A DNA stretch of 64,000 bases from Gnetum montanum (GCA_015680685.1 MNCI01017705.1:150124-214123); one strand, 5' to 3'. Counted from the stretch's first letter, positions 23,995-35,960 are shown. Made by a program: numbers and translations. The notes: generated by a model from the sequence alone, not told the origin.

Positions 23995-24014
23995 TGGTGT
24001 CGTTGCCTGGGATC
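23995..24014 (+). other. RE3 primer binding site (tRNA-Asp type)
   Basis: TGGTGTCGTTGCCTGGGATC starts one base after the LTR. It differs at only three positions from the canonical Athila/Tat primer site TGGCGCCGTTGCCGGGGATC, which pairs with the tRNA-Asp 3' end (established for these lineages). This fixes the element's orientation. Confidence 0.85.
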
Positions 24015-24152
24015 TTTTTGTTGTTTTGTGCACTATCTAGGATTTAATGAAAATTATTCAAATCATTGGAACAAACCTTAGCGTCATATCACATATTAAG
24101 ATTACTACAACAATTTTAAGAAGAACATTGCATTTTTATTTTCTAACATAAG

Positions 24153-26000
24153 ATGTCTTCTTCTCATAGGAGTGCTTCTCCACCCAAGTCTGATGGAGTA
24201 CATTAGCCGATGCCTCAACAATATCGAGTGGTATGTGCTTAATTTGATGAGTATGTACCCAACTTCGCCTTCATCCTACATTAGGATGAACAGTTGCGGT
24301 GGCATGACATGGAGGGAAACATCATGTTTCTGCCTAATTGATTCGTTTTTGCAATGCTCAAACAAATGCTTATGCAATGGGGTCTCCAAGAACTTCATGA
24401 TGAGTATGTTGTGCAAGACACTGATGCTAGGGATTATTGTCCCACTAAGGCACAACATCTACGGGATCGACAGCTAGAACAGCATCATGACTCTATGAAG
24501 GAAAAAGGATTTAATGATTCCCCATTCCTGCTATATCAAAAAGATGGTGGAGAGCCCTTCTTTAAGGGTTTTCCATTCAGCAAAATTCCTCTCTTTGATT
24601 TCGGTGAAGAAGGTCAAAACCAGAACTTGCAGTTTACAATTCACAATCCTGGTTCTAATATGAATGGATCCAATGACAAAGAAGGATCCAAGGAGGCAAG
24701 TCAAGGCAGTGATGTAGATAAGAAAGAAGATCATGATTGTCGTTGCGATCACTAAAAAGGTGGTAGCAGCCACCGTGATGGTGCTAGTCCTCCTTCCTCT
24801 TCACCTTCTTCTTCATCATCATCTTCTTCTAAGTCCGATTGCAATTGTAGAGGGCATGACTATGATAGAGGTGACCAACGAGATCAAAATGATCAAAGCG
24901 ATCATTAGGCAAGGCAAGATCAAGGGTGTAGACATTCAAGAGAGGCACATCGCCATGAACAAAGGGGTAGTAGAGGGCATTGTAGGCACTATAATCATGG
25001 CATCGATGAGCCTTTGCTTGCTACCTAAAGTATGCTATACATCGTAAAGGTAGTACAAATTCTAACAAGGCATGTGAAGGATAGTCAGATCAAAAGGCTA
25101 GACATGAACAATATCCCTTGGTTCGAAGGGGGATATAACTCAGATTTGCAAAACCATCTCCAAGCTTTTCAAGATGCATGTGCCTTGCAAAATATAGAAA
25201 ATAAGTGGCACAAACTTAAGTTGTTCCCTAGGACACTCATTAAAGAAGCAGAGAACTGATATCAATCCTTAGAATCGAAATCTATCAGACAATGGAATAC
25301 CATGCTTGAATTGTTCAATGAGAAATACCAAACATACTCCAGAGTGTCCAACTTGAGGAGGTAGATCCAAGGATGGAAACAAGGAACACATGAATCCCTT
25401 CAATGCTACCATTGGTCGATACTATTTTTTAATGTACAGATGTCCTAGCCAAGGTTATTCTCAACTAGATCAACTTTGCCACATTGTAGATGAGCTTCGA
25501 TCTGAAACAAGAACCCTTGGTGTTAATGCCCAAGGACGGCTGGTAGAATTAAGTGCTTATCAGATCCAAAGATTGATCAAGCAGGTAGCTAAAAGAGGAA
25601 GGTGAATTAAGAAAAAGAGAAAGTGCATAAGAGTATAATTGCAATCCTTCCATTCGTAAGAGGGAGGTTCAATTTTATGATAGTGAGGAAGAATCAACAC
25701 TTGATGAGGTGGTGAATAGGAAAACCTTGTCGCTCCAAAAATTTCAATATGAAACTATGGCCAAGGTTGATCAATTATGGGACTCCATAACAAGGTAGTA
25801 ATCATGAGCGTAGAAGGTGCAAGGAAGTTGAATGTGCCTATCAAAGAGATAAGGATAAGATTGCTACAATAGAAGAAGTTGTAGGAAGTGAATCAAATGA
25901 TGATGATGGGTGTGATGTCTGCCAATATGAACATCCTAAGGGAGGTTGCCCCATAGTATCACACTTATAGGAATCTAGGGTGTATGCTTTAAATCCACAA
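24153..26000 (+). pseudogene. RE3 gag remnant
   Basis: Starts ATGTCTTCTTCTCAT (MSSSH) at 24153, the same start as in RE2. Pieces in order: N-terminal domain (24354-24755, ELHDEYVVQDTDARDY), a serine- and aspartate-rich linker (24780-24900), capsid-like core (25032-25260, FEGGYNSDLQNHLQAF, FPRTLIKEAEN; continuing to 25605 with HIVDELRSETRTLG), and a C-x2-C-x3-H-x4-C knuckle (CDVCQYEHPKGGC, about 25917-25955). Several stops and frameshifts. Confidence 0.85.
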
Positions 26001-26689
26001 CTTGCACAAAAACAAATACCCAAAATATTATCCTATCCTCAAGGCAATTCTAGGTAATTCTACCAACAACAACAGTATTATCCAAGTGGAACTCCTCTAC
26101 AACCATATGAGCAATATCAACAATGGCAGCAACCACAGTCATGGGTGCTAGCACCACCAAGGCAACAATACCTTTATTGACAACCTGATCCATATGGGTA
26201 TTACATTAAGTAGCCCTTGTCTCCACATGACTCTTCCAGTCACATTTCTACTTTCCAATCTCACTACCACCCTTCTAATTATTATCGAACCCATTCTCCA
26301 CATGCAAGGAGGGATACCACTTTTTACCCTTATCCTCCTCTTGTTCCTACACATCTTCCTTAGCACAACTACCACCTACTCGTCTATGCAAGGTGAACTA
26401 CCAACTCAACTGCAACAATGCAAGGCTACTAGGGCAGTTAACCTACAACCAGTTCATCAATTGAGTGGTTTGGATACTCAATCAAAGAAAAGACCTTTCT
26501 TCTGACCACACAGCCTACCTAAGCCCTCAAATACACCTATGGTTGATAACCTTGTTCCTCTGTCTCCCTTTATATCAAATTCCTTGGAGTCCCCTTCAAA
26601 CTAAACATCATGCAAGATCCATACTATGATGCTTACTTACATTGTATCTGATTGAATCTATGCTGGAAACCTTCTTAGGAAATTAGAAA

Positions 26690-27140
26690 ATCCTATAAGT
26701 CCTCTCATTTATTTGCATATTTTTGGGAATGAATTGTGCAAATCTCTTCTTGATTCTGGTTTCGATGTCAACTTGATCTCTCATGAGATGTATACTACAT
26801 GGAACCTACCTCCTCTTAAGAAGAGAAATATCATATTAGAATTGGCAGACCAGTCCATCACTGTTCCATTAGGACTGGTAGAAGACATTATGACCACTAT
26901 CTATGGATGATCTTATCTTGTTGATTTCCTAGTGATCAAGGTGGAGAATTGCAAAGGAAACTTCTCAATCATCATGGGAAGGACATGGCTAAGTACCATT
27001 GATGCAAGAATGGGTATCAAAGATCTTTCCCTAGAAATATCCAAAGAAAATGCATTTGGAAAGATTGAGAAGAAGCAATTCCATGCATCGCATACAACGA
27101 TACATGGAGCAATTGTGTGTAGAAACTCTAGGCAGTGAAA
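26690..27140 (+). pseudogene. RE3 aspartic protease
   Basis: Active-site LLDSG at about 26750, then VNLISHEM, LADQSITVPLGLVEDI, one stop at about 26910, and the C-terminal IIMGRTWLSTIDA at about 26970-27010. Similar to RE2 7084-7710. The proline/glutamine-rich stretch 26040-26500 upstream is the gag tail. Confidence 0.8.
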
Positions 27141-27399
27141 TGAGCATCCATATCTTCATGCAAGTAGTATGCACCAGAATTAGAAATTCAAAGGTGTCTA
27201 TATGCAACAACCACAAAATAGAAGGGCACCCAGTGGCTGATTGCTATTCTGAGAGTAGCACACTTTTCATGGAACCATCTAAGAGCCTAACATGTGCATA
27301 TGTCATAGGCATGGACAAACTAGAGCAAGTTCATCACCAACTCTCTAATGATGCAAATGATGATACCTATTGGGAGAGTTGAAAATTCCTAAAAATTTC

Positions 27400-28380
27400 A
27401 AGTAAGAGCCCCTTAAACTAAAAATGCTACTAGCTGATATAGAATATGTGTTCTTAAAAAATGGGAAGCTAATCATAATCAATGAAAATCTTGCTCCAAA
27501 GTTGAATAAGATGTTGTTGAATGTAGTTGAAAAATGGTCAGCAACTTTTGCTTGGTCATATCCTGAGCTCGCAGGAATTGATCTTAAGATATGCCAGCAT
27601 TACATCTACACTGATCCAACCATGAAGCCAAAGGGGCAACCATAGAGGTGATTGAACCCTAAACTAAAGTAGATCGTCAAAGAGGAAATCAAACAACTCC
27701 TCAAGGCAAGGTTCATTTATACCATTGTAGATAGTGAGTGGGTTAGTCCACTCATAATTATGCCAAAGAAAGATGGCAAGAGGAAAGTTTGCATCAATTT
27801 TTGGCTACTGAGTATGGAAACATTTAAGGATCATTTTTCATTGCCATTTGTTGAACAGGTGTTACACATAATATCTGGGCGTTGCTACTATAGTTTCCTG
27901 GATGGTTATAGTGGCTATAACCAAATCCATATCATGTTAGAGGACCAATCCAAAACAACATTCACGAGTCCCTAGGGGACTTTTGCATATCACAAGATGC
28001 CTTTTGGTCTGTGCAATTCCCCTGCTACATTCCAATGCCTGGTCCTTAGCATTTTTCGATAGAAAATTGATATTGGTATGGAAGTCTTCATGGATGACTT
28101 CTCCACTTATGGAGCTACATTTGAGCAAGCCTTGGACTGCCTTGAGTAAGTGCTAAAATGATGTGTTGAAACCAACTTGTGGCTCAACTACAAAAAGAGT
28201 CATTTGATGGTCCAAGAAGGCATTGTGTTAGGACATAGAATATCACAAGCAGAAATTGAGGTAGACCTAGAAAAAAATAAGGTTCATTCAAGCAATAATC
28301 CATCAACTAGAAACTATCAAAGATGTTTGGTCATTCCTTGGACATATTGGATACTACCAACTAGAAAATTTCTTTAAGAT
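27400..28380 (+). pseudogene. RE3 reverse transcriptase
   Basis: Gypsy RT that would copy the element RNA into DNA. Visible motifs: SEWVSPLIIMPKKDGKRKVC (about 27733-27790), SFLDGYSGYNQI with the first catalytic Asp (about 27892-27930), MPFGLCNSPATF (about 27998-28035), and the catalytic box VFMDDFSTYG (about 28084-28113), so the FMDD pair is intact. The thumb follows (SHLMVQEGIVLGHRIS, about 28200). Stops at about 27974, 28062 and 28148 break the frame. The sequence is closest to Athila-type RT. Confidence 0.9.
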
Positions 28381-28876
28381 CACAAAATCATTGGTGAAGC
28401 TGACAAAGAAAGATGCTCCATTTTTCTGGACCACAGAATGTGAACAAGCATTCCAATAGCTGAAAGAGAAACTTGTAGAAACTCCAATTCTACAAGCACC
28501 CGACTAGTCCAGACTATTTCATGCTATGATGGATGCATCAAATTATGCCTTGGGAGCTATGCTTATGTAGACAGATGACAAGAAACATCCATATTACATC
28601 CATTGTGCAAGCCAAAGCATTGTGGGTGCACAATTGAACTACACCACCACTAAAAAAGAACTGATGGAAATGGTGTTTACTCTAGAGAAATTCAGGCACT
28701 ATGTGCTTGGATATAAAGTGTTTATGCACATAAACCACAATGCCATCTGCTTCCTAATGAACAAGCCAACGATGGGCCCTTGTGTCATATGGGGGCTAGT
28801 GATCTTACAGGAATTCGATCTTATGATGGTAGATCAAAAGGGCACTGAGAATGTGGTCGCTGACCACTTGTCTTGA
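28381..28876 (+). pseudogene. RE3 RNase H
   Basis: RNase H domain continuous with RT. Key stretches are FHAMMDASNYALGA (Asp in the DAS motif, about 28518-28560), TTTKKELMEMVFTLEKFRHYVLGYKVF (about 28645-28725; Glu of KEL) and a terminal NVVADHLS (about 28850-28873). Stops at about 28458, 28504 and 28568 interrupt it. Confidence 0.85.
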
Positions 28877-28939
28877 TTACGATGGGATAAAAAAGAGGAG
28901 AAGAACCCACTATCTAATATGTTTCCTGACGAACTCCTC

Positions 28940-29990
28940 TTCACTGGAGCTATAACTAAACAATTGCCAAGTGACCCTAATTGGAATGATGGTATGCTCA
29001 CCTATCTTCTCACCTAAGAGATGCCACAAGGATTGGACCACCAAAAAAAACAACAGTTTCTTCACCATGTAAAACGCTTCATGGATTAATATGTCCACTC
29101 TTGTGAATGTTGCCAAGGAGATGGTGGAATGACTACTCGAATGGAGGAACTTCAACAATGAATTCAACCACTAGAATCCTTCGACATCTAGGGCATTGAT
29201 TTCATGGGTCCCATCATGTCCATGTCAAATGGAAAGGCATACATCATAGTCATTGTTGACTATTGTATGAAATGGGTAGAAGTAGTAGCCATCATCAACT
29301 GTACATCTTCTACTACTACTCAATTTGTACAACAAAATGTTGTAAATAGGTTTGATGTGCCATGTGCATTAATTTCTAATAATGGAACTCACTTTACAAG
29401 CACGACCTTTTGGAAGCTGATGCAATGCTTGGGGGTTGAACATAAACTCATAACACCCTACCACCCCCAAGCCAATGATCAAGCTAAGGTTACTAATAGG
29501 GAAACCACAATGATTCTAACAAGAACTATTACCAAATATAGGAAATATTGGAGCACAAAACTCAATGATGCCCTTTGGGCCTACCATTTAACATGGAAAC
29601 TTACTATAGTCCACTCTCCCTATGAGCTTGCATACAGAAAATTACTAATACTTCCTATTCAATTCGAGCTTTGTACACTATCAACAACCTATAACCTCCA
29701 CCTTGACTTGAGTCTAGCACAAAAAGAAATATTGATGAATCTCAACTTGCTAGATGAAAACTGATTGGTGGCTCTATCATCTAACAAGCTACACAAGGCA
29801 TATAACAAAAAGTGCCATGACCTTAAAATTAGGAAAGTCAAATTTCAACCAAGGGATAAGGTTCTCTACTAAAATCCCATAAATGTACCTTAATGAACTA
29901 AGTTTCAAATGTTGTGGGAAGGACCTTATATAATTTATGAAATTTTCCTTCTAGGGCCATGATGATCTACAAACCTAAGAGCTCAAATAA
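28940..29990 (+). pseudogene. RE3 integrase, catalytic residues lost
   Basis: Integrase with an N-terminal deletion: after HVKRFMD (about 29070) it jumps to HSCECCQGDGG, so the His pair of the zinc-binding domain (present in RE1) is gone. The core frame 29204-29764 has IDFMGP (first Asp kept), LISNNGTHF (second Asp replaced by Asn) and QAKVTNRE (Glu replaced by Lys), so the DDE triad is broken. The C-terminal part continues to about 29990 with stops (FQPRDKVLY, LWEGPYIIYE). Confidence 0.85.
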
Positions 29991-30117
29991 GAAATAGCTA
30001 GTCAACATACAAGAAGTCAAACCTTTCCACAAGCATAAGCTAGCTAATACAATAAATGCCCCATTGGATGGACAACCACACTCAATATTTCAAATCTCTT
30101 CCTTTCAACTTAGTCAT

Positions 30118-30125
30118 GGGGGAGA
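30118..30125 (+). other. RE3 internal polypurine-like tract
   Basis: GGGGGAGA in TTAGTCATGGGGGAGATGG, shortly after the integrase end, followed by a T-rich stretch (30160-30360). Same position and sequence as in RE2. Confidence 0.5.
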
Positions 30126-32102
30126 TGGCCACCCATGCTAACTATATTAAAGGCTCCTTAGTTTTTCATATTTTTATTTTACATGTTTTCGTTTTACAAC
30201 TTTTTATTTTACACATTCTTTATTTTACACTTTTTCTCTTTTACATTCTTAATCTTTCAAAGTTTTTATTTTATAACATCATTAGTACGTTTTCTTTTTC
30301 TTGAATATTTTACAATTTCTTATATGTTTTTTTTATTGGAATGTAATTTTCTTATCTAATGTTGATAATAACCATCTTATTACCAACTAGGTACACTGTG
30401 ATTTAATTGATGTGGGCATGTGTTATTCGGTTATTTGATTGTTGATGTCTGGATTCTAGCTTTGAATTTTGTTATGGATAATTAGGACATGGTTTATTTT
30501 CATGCAACAGGCAATGAGTCCACAACATCTACCCATCTACAAACTCTATGGTTTTTCTTGTTTTGGAAATGTGCAATCCCTTTTTCCTTAATAAAACTAT
30601 AACAAATTTGTGACTTTGGTAGTTTCTAGATCTGGAAAGGATTCAAAGGTTTGAATAGGGTGTGACTTCAAGGGGATTCAATATTCTTTGTGCTTTTTTA
30701 CTTACTCGGGTGCATGAGTGTTTTCATGGATTTCTTACCATTCATGTCAACCAACAAAGGAAGTTGAATAAGTCTTTGCATGGTGTGGTTCTCATTTCAA
30801 AAAAAAAAATTAAAAAATAAAAATAAAAAATGATGGGAATTCAAAGCACACCGCTTAGACACAATAAATGAATAAGTCTTTGTATGGTGTGATTCCCATT
30901 TTAAAAAAATGATGGAAATTCAAAGCACACCCCTTAGACAAAATAAACGGGCTACAAGCACTGATTATGGGACTATAAAGACATGTTACCCATGCCTAAA
31001 GGTCCCCTTTAACTAAGGCCCTTCCTCACTTCTTACTTCTCTTTTCTTCTCTAATAAGGAATAGTGGTTGTTCTATGGGAGCACTCTTGTGTCTTAGGGG
31101 GATGGACTAGTCTTAGAATGGTGATGCAAAGTCACTAAATGTGGTTGGTTTTGGTCTAGACTAAGGATGGATCTTATCAAGTCATTTAACCATAAAATTC
31201 ACAAGGGACTTCACGTGACCTTAATTAGGAACTCCATTTCACTCTCTCTCATCCATCTATGCTTTCCATGTTTCATCTCACTGCCAGTTTCATGTTCTTA
31301 TTCGATGTCCTAATTTGAAGTGTCAAAATTCTTAGGTAGTTTCTTTGGGGTTTTTGTACTCAACTTTTCATAACCATTAATCATCCATGGAGTCCATGGA
31401 CTCCTTGGTTTGAATTTATGCAAGGACAATAAAAGGCATGTGCCTGCTTTTGGGAGGACCCACTTGCATATCTTTTAGTTGGGTTAAGTTCTTTATCATT
31501 AGACATTCTCACAATCAAATCCTTTTACGTTTCCCATCAATGACATCTAATTATGCACATCTTCACAACAATTTCCAATGAACTTTCCTTTTTATTGTTG
31601 TGGATTCTTATAGCCTCTTAAAGTATTTCCTTGTGTTAAAATTTTTCAAATTTAATGGAATATATTTTACCCTATTTGTCAGTCTTCCTGCCAACACTAC
31701 TAAAGGAATCAATTTGTACTTAACAACTATGTGTTACACATTGCATACTGATCCATGATTTTGTTGTAATTGCAATGGGAAGTGTGGATTGAACATGGGA
31801 CTATCTTCACCAATGAAGCAGCAGCAACACCATATTATGAGGATCGTTCATGATCGTTGGATCTTCTCTCTTGCTCTCTAACTACCAAGAGGAGTTGGAT
31901 GTCAATTTTCTCCAAGGTGTTCACTTCTCTTATGATGAATACCCAATTTTATAAAAGATTGTAACTCCATACACTTGGGCACTCAGTGTCTATTTATTCC
32001 ATTTGAGTCATTTTGTATGTCAGTCAATAATCCCATACTTACCTAATATTTTGTAAGAAACTTATTCCTCTTCTTTACTCGGGGATGAGTTTTCATTCAG
32101 TC
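30126..32102 (+). other. RE3 3' noncoding region
   Basis: About 2 kb without a supported gene. It shares blocks with RE1, RE2 and RE5: GGACATGGTTTATTTTCATG (about 30485), GTGTGACTTCAAGGGGATTC (about 30660), CATGTTACCCATGCCTAAAG (about 30975) and GGGAGGACCCACTTG (about 31454). A segment near 30830-30960 is tandemly repeated (ATTCAAAGCACACC, twice). The 3' ORF and its candidate promoter are absent. Confidence 0.6.
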
Positions 32103-32111
32103 ATGCGAGTA
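32103..32111 (+). other. RE3 terminal polypurine tract (weakened)
   Basis: ATGCGAGTA precedes the LTR start TGATGAATC; the family form is ATGGGGGTA. The preceding GGGGATGAGTTTTCATTCAG block is conserved in the family. Confidence 0.65.
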
Positions 32112-32908
32112 TGATGAATCATGTTTTGATTATCAGATATCAAAGCCTCAACATCGGATACTCGATGTCGAAGCTTAGGATGCAATGTCAAATATTCGAT
32201 ATCACGAGGTGTATGCTAACCTATAAATATAGCGCTTGGGCTCATAGTTTTCATCAGTTTTTGATTAGTTTTTATCATAGATAGCGAAGCTCTTGTAGTT
32301 TTTGTTCTCTAGAGATAGAATATTTTCTGAGTGCTTGTAGCAAGAGTCTGAGTGTGTACAGATCTTTGTTCGAGCACTAATGTACCTAAGAAAAACCGTG
32401 TGATGGGAATAAAAACAAACCCTTTTTATCATCCTTGCAGTACTAAGAATAGATTAATGTTTCCTTGATGCATTTAATATTCATGCACTTTATTTTGATG
32501 CACTTAACTTTAATGCACTTTAATTAAGTAATTAATTTCCAGTTGTTAATGAACACAAGCACAACCACCTTGAGCATATGTGTAGCACTTTGTAACCTAG
32601 AAATGCTTAATGTTTGGTAGCCCAGCAACGTTATATGTGTTCAAGATGTGTCTGGAAAGTGGGAACACGTATTTGTGTTAGGCTAGCTAGGTAGTAGATG
32701 AATTAGATCTTAAATTACTCTACCTTTCATTCTTGTTGTAGGAAATTAAATTTATAAAATAAAAAATGATAAAAATCATGTGCCTCGACCACACTTAAAT
32801 CATATCCTTGAGCTTTCACAAGTGTAGTTGGAAAGACAACAAATGTACTCAATACCCATTAGTGATTCATATGGTTGGTTGGACGTAGGGGTACCTTGCC
32901 ACTCATCA
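32112..32908 (+). repeat. RE3 3' LTR
   Basis: 797 bases, TGATGAATCA to TGCCACTCATCA. The U3 has GATATC-type palindromes (CAGATATCAAAG, ATTCGATATCACG; 32133-32205), then a TATA box CCTATAAATATAG (about 32220). Includes a small CACTTTA-rich expansion (32488-32522) not present in the 5' LTR. Confidence 0.88.
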
Positions 32909-33599
32909 TTAGTATAATCTCTTGTTAAAAAGAAATGATGCCTAAACTTTGGTATGGAATGTTATATATGAGATAGATAAGACTACCTTTGAAATCTATT
33001 TAAAAAGGAATAAAGTGAAAGAAAATGAAAAATAATGGGAAGCTTAAGTAGATTTATTCTAAATTAATAATTTTGAAAGGTATCCTTCTGGGTGATCAAC
33101 TTGCTTTGTCTACTACATTGCTAACTATTCTTTATTCAAGTTGAAAATTTTATTGGGTTGTTTTTTCATAAGAACACAATTACGATCTTGGTATATGTCA
33201 TATTCTTAAAAAAAAAAATTAGTTATAGGTAATAAAAATTCTAATGAAGGCTTAATAATTTGTAAATCTTTCTTTAATTTTTGAAATCTTAGAATTTGAT
33301 ATAGTTAGCCTCTTTAGAAATATTATTAGAGATGATATTATGTTCAAGCCTTACAATAGTCATTGTTGATACTTTGTTGAGATGATGTTTTAAATAGGAA
33401 GAAGATACTTTGTTCCATAAACTATAACTTATCTAATCCTTGCAATTATTGTCATCATGAAACTAAGCTCAACTTTGCAATGCCACAATTTAGTTGTAGA
33501 AACTAAACAAAAGTTAATAAAATCCAAAAGGACTTAAGGTTTTAACCTTAGCACATTTTGATAAAGAGCAAATATGGCTTTCAATATGTGTTTTAACTT
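32909..33599. other. AT-rich intergenic DNA
   Basis: No gene or recognisable repeat. High AT with homopolymer runs. Possibly decayed LTR sequence, but no landmark supports this. Confidence 0.4.
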
Positions 33600-34480
33600 T
33601 TGCAATTTTATTTCTTAATTTTTAGTCAATTTGCAAGTGCCTATAGCATGTCTAAATTAGTTATCTAGAGTTTTTATTCAAGTGGTTACTTTTGGATGTA
33701 ATCATGTTTGGCAATAAAGATCAAGATTGATACCTTCATATAGAAATATTTTGACTTCAACCTACTTTCCTTTTTTTTTTTTTTGCATTTATTTTAATGT
33801 GATTCCATAGCATAATTTTTCTATCTTGTTTGCATTTAAATTTCTCCTTGTTATTAGAAAAGTAGAATAAGTATGCCAAGACCCCAATTACTAAACATAA
33901 TTGACTTTGTTACCTAGAGACTAATTAACTTAGCTCATCTAATAGTAGGATGTTGGAACCCAAAATAAGTGAAGCATAGGTACACCCTAAGATTTATAGA
34001 ATTTTATAACTTAATGTTACCTAGTAGAATCAAACCCATAAGCTGGGGTTACCATGCCAAGACCCATACCACTAGGCTAACACCTCATTATTTGGTTCAT
34101 CTAATAGCAAGTTAGTTTGGTTGTTCAATAGTTAAAATGTGAACCTAAGAGCATGATGGTTGGTTGATAGTATAGATACTTGTCATTCTAGGATTTTATA
34201 TTATTCTCACACATTGTTAACTTTAGTTGGATTAATTGATTTTTTAGGAATTTTTTATTTTTAGCATTATATAACATCATCAGTCATATACCTTAATCAT
34301 GTTTAATCATACATTGTAAGCCCATTACAAATGTGACTCAAAAGATAACAACCCATGATATACTCATGATCCTCCTAAATAGTTGGCCTATTCCTTCCAT
34401 GTATTACAACAAAGTATATTACATACACCTGCAGATTTGTATGGTTAGGCATGAGACATGTGCACTACATCATATTCTCT
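33600..34480 (+). repeat. Degraded solo LTR of the RE1/RE3 type
   Basis: Landmarks match the 3' half of RE1 LTR copy 2: AATAAAGATCAAGATTGATA (about 33713), a TTGCATTT...AAGTAGAATAAGTATG block (33830-33880), repeated 'GTTACCTAGAGACTAA' units, and an end near 34477 resembling ...CACTACATCATA. No internal sequence flanks it. SINE S2 is inserted in it. The left limit is uncertain. Confidence 0.5.
33946..34097 (-). repeat. tRNA-derived SINE copy S2 with target duplication
   Basis: 152 bases flanked by an exact 11-base direct repeat TCATCTAATAG (33935-33945 and 34098-34108). The minus strand begins AATGAGGTGTTAGCCTAGTG, continues GTATGGGTCTTGG and carries a B box GGGTTTGATTCTAC. It ends CTTATTTTGGGTTCCAACAT. 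tRNA-like A and B boxes plus a target duplication identify it as a SINE. Confidence 0.75.
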
Positions 34481-35459
34481 ACACCTTTCATACCCAATAA
34501 TGATAAATATGTTTTTTAACAAGTCAATATAAAGATAAAGTAGCTACTTATACTATGGAGGATACTCCATTAATTTAGATTCTAATCAAGGTTAAGAAAA
34601 CTTATAAGAAAGTTGATGAGTTTTGAAAGTTCTTTGATAATTTAGAATCAAACCCTTCCATAATATTTTGGTTGAGAGGCTAACTACTAGCCTAGTTATA
34701 TATTTATAATATATATATCTATAATTTGGCTGAGAATATTTTTTGTTCTTGTAAGGTATTATCTATCTTCTTGCAAGATCTTTTGCTTGCACATATAGAA
34801 AACTATTCAATAGAGAAATAAAATATGTGGCAAAAATCAGAAACATGACATATATATGTAGCTGTATAGTTTGTTTGTTTTTTTTTCTTTTGGGCATTGG
34901 TACACCCTGTAAAAATGGCAAGAATGGTGGTTTATAAAGATATTCTTGAAAGTTTTGATTTTGCTGTATATTCTATGAAAAAACTTAAATTTTCTTTAGA
35001 TAGAGTATTGTTTGCCTTTGTCTAACTTCCAATTTGGATGAAAATATTAGTTAGCATTAACAATAGGCTTCCTTGTAGCATTATGGATGAAAATATTATT
35101 TAGCATTACTAATAGGCTCTCTTATAGATGGAAAATTATTTAGCATTACCTATAAACTCCCCTAGAATGTTATGGACAAAATATTATTTAGTGTCATTGA
35201 TCTACAATTGTGTTTTGTATTTTGTAAAAAAGCTTGGACTTTCCTTTTTTAGAATGCTATTTGTCTTTGTTTCTAACTTTAGATTTGGATGAAATTATTA
35301 GTTAGCATTACCAATGGGTTTTCCTATAGCATTATGGATGAAAATATTATTGAGCATTACAAATAGGCTCTCCTAGAACATTATGGACAAAATATTATTT
35401 AGTGTTACTGAACTATTATTGGTAGTTGGACTTTATCATAAAAAATAAATAATTATCAT
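34481..35459. other. AT-rich DNA with an imperfect tandem motif
   Basis: No gene. Between about 35040 and 35410 a unit with ATTATGGA(T/C)(G/A)AAAATATTA, TTTAGCATTAC and AATAGGCT(C/T)(T/C)C recurs about six times with variation, sometimes separated by an AGAATGCTATTTGTCTTTG block. It is an old tandem or interspersed expansion of unknown origin. Confidence 0.5.
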
Positions 35460-35672
35460 TAGGGGATGTTTGAACCTAATTTTTTTAAATAATATTTACC
35501 TTGGGGTGTAGTGAAGTGGTAAAAAAAAAGAAAATAAAAGAAATGAAAAATAATATTTACCCATAAAACATATACTCAAATTAGAACTTTTTAACTCAAT
35601 ATTATTCAATAAAATCAAACCCATAACTTAGAGGTTCCAAATCAAGAGTCTTACCACTAGTTTAACACTAGG
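35460..35672 (-). repeat. SINE copy S3, interrupted
   Basis: The minus strand starts near 35672 with AGTGTTAAACTAGTGGTAAG (A box) and has a B box GGGTTTGATTTTATTG. It ends TTAGGTTCAAACATCCC near 35462. The small insertion at 35501-35547 with a 14-base target duplication lies within it. Confidence 0.65.
35501..35547 (+). repeat. 47-base tRNA-head retroposon with A-rich tail
   Basis: The body TTGGGGTGTAGTGAAGTGGT resembles the first 20 bases of a tRNA (A box) and runs directly into an A-rich tail. It is flanked by a perfect 14-base direct repeat AAATAATATTTACC (35487-35500 and 35548-35561). This is the structure expected for LINE-mediated insertion of a tRNA or SINE 5' fragment. Confidence 0.6.
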
Positions 35673-35960
35673 TCAAGAGATATACTGTTTTATGATAATT
35701 ATTATGGGTATGTATTGGTTGGAATTTGTCACAGAATAACTCTAGGCCAAGAGATAAACTTTTTTGAGGGAATTATTATGGTAGAATGTACATTGGCTTT
35801 GAATTTTTTTTCAACATGAAAATCAATTCTCAATGAATTAGTCATGGGACTTCATTGATTTGATAAAGAAAAAGATTCTCTTGGCCAAATAATAGATATA
35901 TAGTTAAAATAGTAAGTAGTTTGGTTACCCAACAATTAATATGTGACAAATACTCATTTN

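Larger units (their letters stand above)
23170..32908 (+). mobile_element. RE3: Athila-like element with all pol domains, decayed
   Basis: Plus-strand element: 5' LTR, tRNA-Asp-type primer site, gag, protease, RT, RNase H, integrase, internal polypurine-like tract, 3' noncoding region, weak polypurine tract, 3' LTR. It lacks the 3' ORF seen in RE1 and RE5. Many in-frame stops, a deleted integrase zinc-binding region and two lost integrase catalytic residues show it is inactive. The left LTR start is eroded, so no clear target duplication could be identified; the right flank begins TTAGT. Confidence 0.9.

Noticed and set aside
33946-34097. tRNA gene on the minus strand
   Set aside because: A and B boxes are present but a cloverleaf cannot be formed with sensible arms; the 11-base target duplication shows it is a SINE.
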